From positions 1-16,453 of the forward strand of contig CALDGN010000367.1 of the NCBI GenBank assembly GCA_937942965.1: 16,453 bases of DNA, read 5' to 3'. Shown here piece by piece: positions 15,414 to 16,453 of the stretch; position 1 is the stretch's first letter; each line of letters starts with the position of its first letter. Made by a program: the position numbers and the translations under genes. Below the pieces are notes generated by a model. It saw nothing but the letters and a program-made list of their open reading frames with translations. It searched no databases and was not told the DNA's origin. This DNA comes from an uncultured Acidimicrobiales bacterium (GTDB lineage Bacteria; Actinomycetota; Acidimicrobiia; Acidimicrobiales; UBA10347).

Positions 15414-16210
15414 ACCGGTCGAGTTCATTCTTCCGTGCGATTCCGATCGACTCTCCGGTCCATCGGCTCGCGGCCGAGTCCAAGGTCCTTGCGGGCATCT
15501 TCGTGTCGATCGGGCTGGTGTTCAACACCGAGTGGAGCCACATCGGTGTCGCAGCGCTGCTTCTCTTCGCTGCATTCCGAGGCGCACGACTTCCGCTCTC
15601 CGTCCTGCCCCGCGTGCCGTTGATCGTTCGCTTCGCCTTGTTCGGCGGTCTGATGGGATCGATCTTCAGCGACGAAGCGCCCAAGGTCGGTGCCATCAGC
15701 CTCGGCGGGCTCTCGGACTACGCCCGACTGATCTCCATCGGCTTCATCATGATTCTGTGGGTTGGCATCTTGAGCTGGACGACCGGCCTGACCGCGGTCG
15801 GCTTCGCCCTTCGTCGACTGATCCGACCGCTCCGATACCTCAAGGTTCCGGTCGACGAGATCGGATCCGTGATTGCGCTCGCCGTGCGCTCGCTCCCCCT
15901 CGTCGCGGATGAGATCGACGTCGTCAACGAGTCGGTCACGAGCCGGCCGGCTCCGGCTGACCACGCAGGCAAGCCAATCCGCGAAGCCTTCTCGTTCATA
16001 CGAGACACCGCCACCGCGGTCGTGATCGGAAGCCACCGCCGTGCCCGTGACCTTTCGATGGCGATGGTGAGTCGCGGATCAACGACTGCTCCCCTCCCGC
16101 CCCGTCGTCAGCTACGAACCGTCGACAAAGCCGTGATCGCCGGCGCGTTTTTGCTCTGCGTGGCCGCATTCGTGATTCCCGGTGTTCCACCGAACACACC
16201 TGCTTCATAG
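15410..16210 (+). CDS. ECF transporter transmembrane protein EcfT
   Basis: A 266-residue polytopic membrane protein with hydrophobic segments near 26-58, 71-86, 105-123, 150-164 and 241-258. It fits EcfT, the coupling subunit that links the ATPases to the substrate-binding S component. The C-terminal cytosolic part has the two signature regions: VRSLPLVADEIDVVNESVTSRP at about 159-180, where the expected ARG is SRP, and RRARDLSMAMVSRG at about 210-223, with a more typical SRG. The first motif is therefore degenerate, and contact with an ATPase may be asymmetric. The ATG overlaps the upstream TGA by 4 nt (ATGA), so it should be made in step with the fused ATPase protein. EcfT plus the S-A-A' polypeptide would account for all four parts of an ECF importer. 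Confidence 0.85.
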   Translation: MNRSSSFFRAIPIDSPVHRLAAESKVLAGIFVSIGLVFNTEWSHIGVAALLLFAAFRGARLPLSVLPRVPLIVRFALFGGLMGSIFSDEAPKVGAISLGGLSDYARLISIGFIMILWVGILSWTTGLTAVGFALRRLIRPLRYLKVPVDEIGSVIALAVRSLPLVADEIDVVNESVTSRPAPADHAGKPIREAFSFIRDTATAVVIGSHRRARDLSMAMVSRGSTTAPLPPRRQLRTVDKAVIAGAFLLCVAAFVIPGVPPNTPAS

Positions 16211-16333
16211 CCACCTGCCGAAGAGTTTCTTTTTCCCCAGAACGTTCCAATTGCAGCGTTCTGCGAGGTAGGTGCCGGGTCGCTGCCGGCGCGACGCCAC
16301 CTGACCGACCCGCGGTTCTACACTGCCCGGGTT
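16211..16333. other. Gap with hairpins after the ECF genes
   Basis: Two inverted repeats lie here: CAGAACG with CGTTCTG around a 12-nt loop, and the GC-rich hairpin entered separately. A T-rich run (TTTCTTTTT) precedes the first but does not follow it in rightward transcription, so it does not make a standard terminator. TACACT at 16319-16324 could be a -10 box for the next gene. Confidence 0.4.
16270..16302 (+). terminator. Possible GC-rich hairpin terminator
   Basis: AGGTG (16270-16274) pairs with CACCT (16298-16302), and inside it GTCGC (16279-16283) pairs with GCGAC (16291-16295) around a 7-nt loop, with a small internal bulge. It lies 60 bp after the EcfT stop. No T-run follows, so it would have to be one of the T-poor terminators used in GC-rich actinobacteria, or an unrelated structure. 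Confidence 0.35.
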
Positions 16334-16453
16334 ATGCGTATTGCTGCATCGCGGGCTGACCGCCTCGGATTCACCGTCTTCGCCGTTCTTGCGGCGCTCC
16401 TTGCTGTCTTGTTGATCACGAACCTTCGGGGCAACGACAGCGAGTCAGCGACC
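16334..16453 (+). CDS. Membrane-anchored protein, N-terminus only
   Basis: An ATG at 16334 opens a frame that stays open for 40 codons to the window edge. It begins MRIAASRADRLGF, then has a hydrophobic segment at about 13-29 (TVFAVLAALLAVLLI) and continues in a polar, Ser/Asp-rich stretch (LRGNDSESAT). That suits a signal anchor or uncleaved signal peptide of an exported protein. There is no Cys lipobox. No Shine-Dalgarno sequence is seen; TACACT at 16319-16324 may be a -10 box feeding a very short leader. With only 40 residues the function cannot be judged, and it is in the same direction as the ECF genes. Confidence 0.5.
   Translation, partial: MRIAASRADRLGFTVFAVLAALLAVLLITNLRGNDSESAT

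Noticed and set aside
16222..16262. Hairpin CAGAACG/CGTTCTG as an intrinsic terminator
   Set aside because: The T-run lies upstream of it for rightward transcripts, and on the minus strand the run becomes A-rich, so it fits neither direction.

Overview
The window reads as chromosome from a high-GC actinobacterium. Fatty-acyl-CoA metabolism of the FadE type, two TetR-family regulators, a LAxTG-like (class E sortase type) sorting signal, GTG starts and stop/start overlaps all fit, and an Acidimicrobiia-like lineage (Ilumatobacter relatives) is my best guess. That placement is inference from style and gene content; no rRNA or marker gene is present to fix it. I see no tRNA, rRNA, CRISPR array, insertion sequence or phage gene.

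Layout. (1) 289-2226 (+): a membrane-anchored GGDEF-EAL cyclic-di-GMP enzyme. (2) 2130-4633 (-): three leftward genes, in transcription order a TetR-like regulator, a secreted cell-surface protein with a LAHSG sorting signal, and an N-acyltransferase resembling acyl-homoserine-lactone synthases. The last gene overlaps the 3' end of the GGDEF-EAL gene tail to tail by 97 bp. (3) 4634-5003: a regulatory gap. It holds a 7+7 palindrome near the leftward regulator and a clear rightward promoter with two near-identical 16-bp operators, one inside the -35/-10 spacer and one just past the expected start of transcription. (4) 5004-6624 (+): a compact operon of a small three-helix membrane protein, a DCC-family (DUF393) thiol oxidoreductase-like protein and a TetR regulator, probably autoregulated through those operators. 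(5) 6688-7926 (-): an acyl-CoA dehydrogenase, convergent with the operon. (6) 8110-9132 (+): a BioF2/CelD-type GNAT acetyltransferase with a small in-frame repeat expansion. (7) 9178-16210 (+): a tightly coupled set of HrpA-type DEAH helicase, a single polypeptide joining a membrane S-like domain to two ECF ATPase domains, and the EcfT transmembrane protein; each junction is a 4-nt stop/start overlap. (8) 16334 to the end: the start of a membrane-anchored protein cut by the window edge.

The strongest systems-level signals are the two-operator TetR circuit, the S-A-A' fused ECF transporter tied translationally to an RNA helicase, and the convergent overlap of a c-di-GMP enzyme with a possible signal-molecule synthase. 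None is proved to be a new system from sequence alone.
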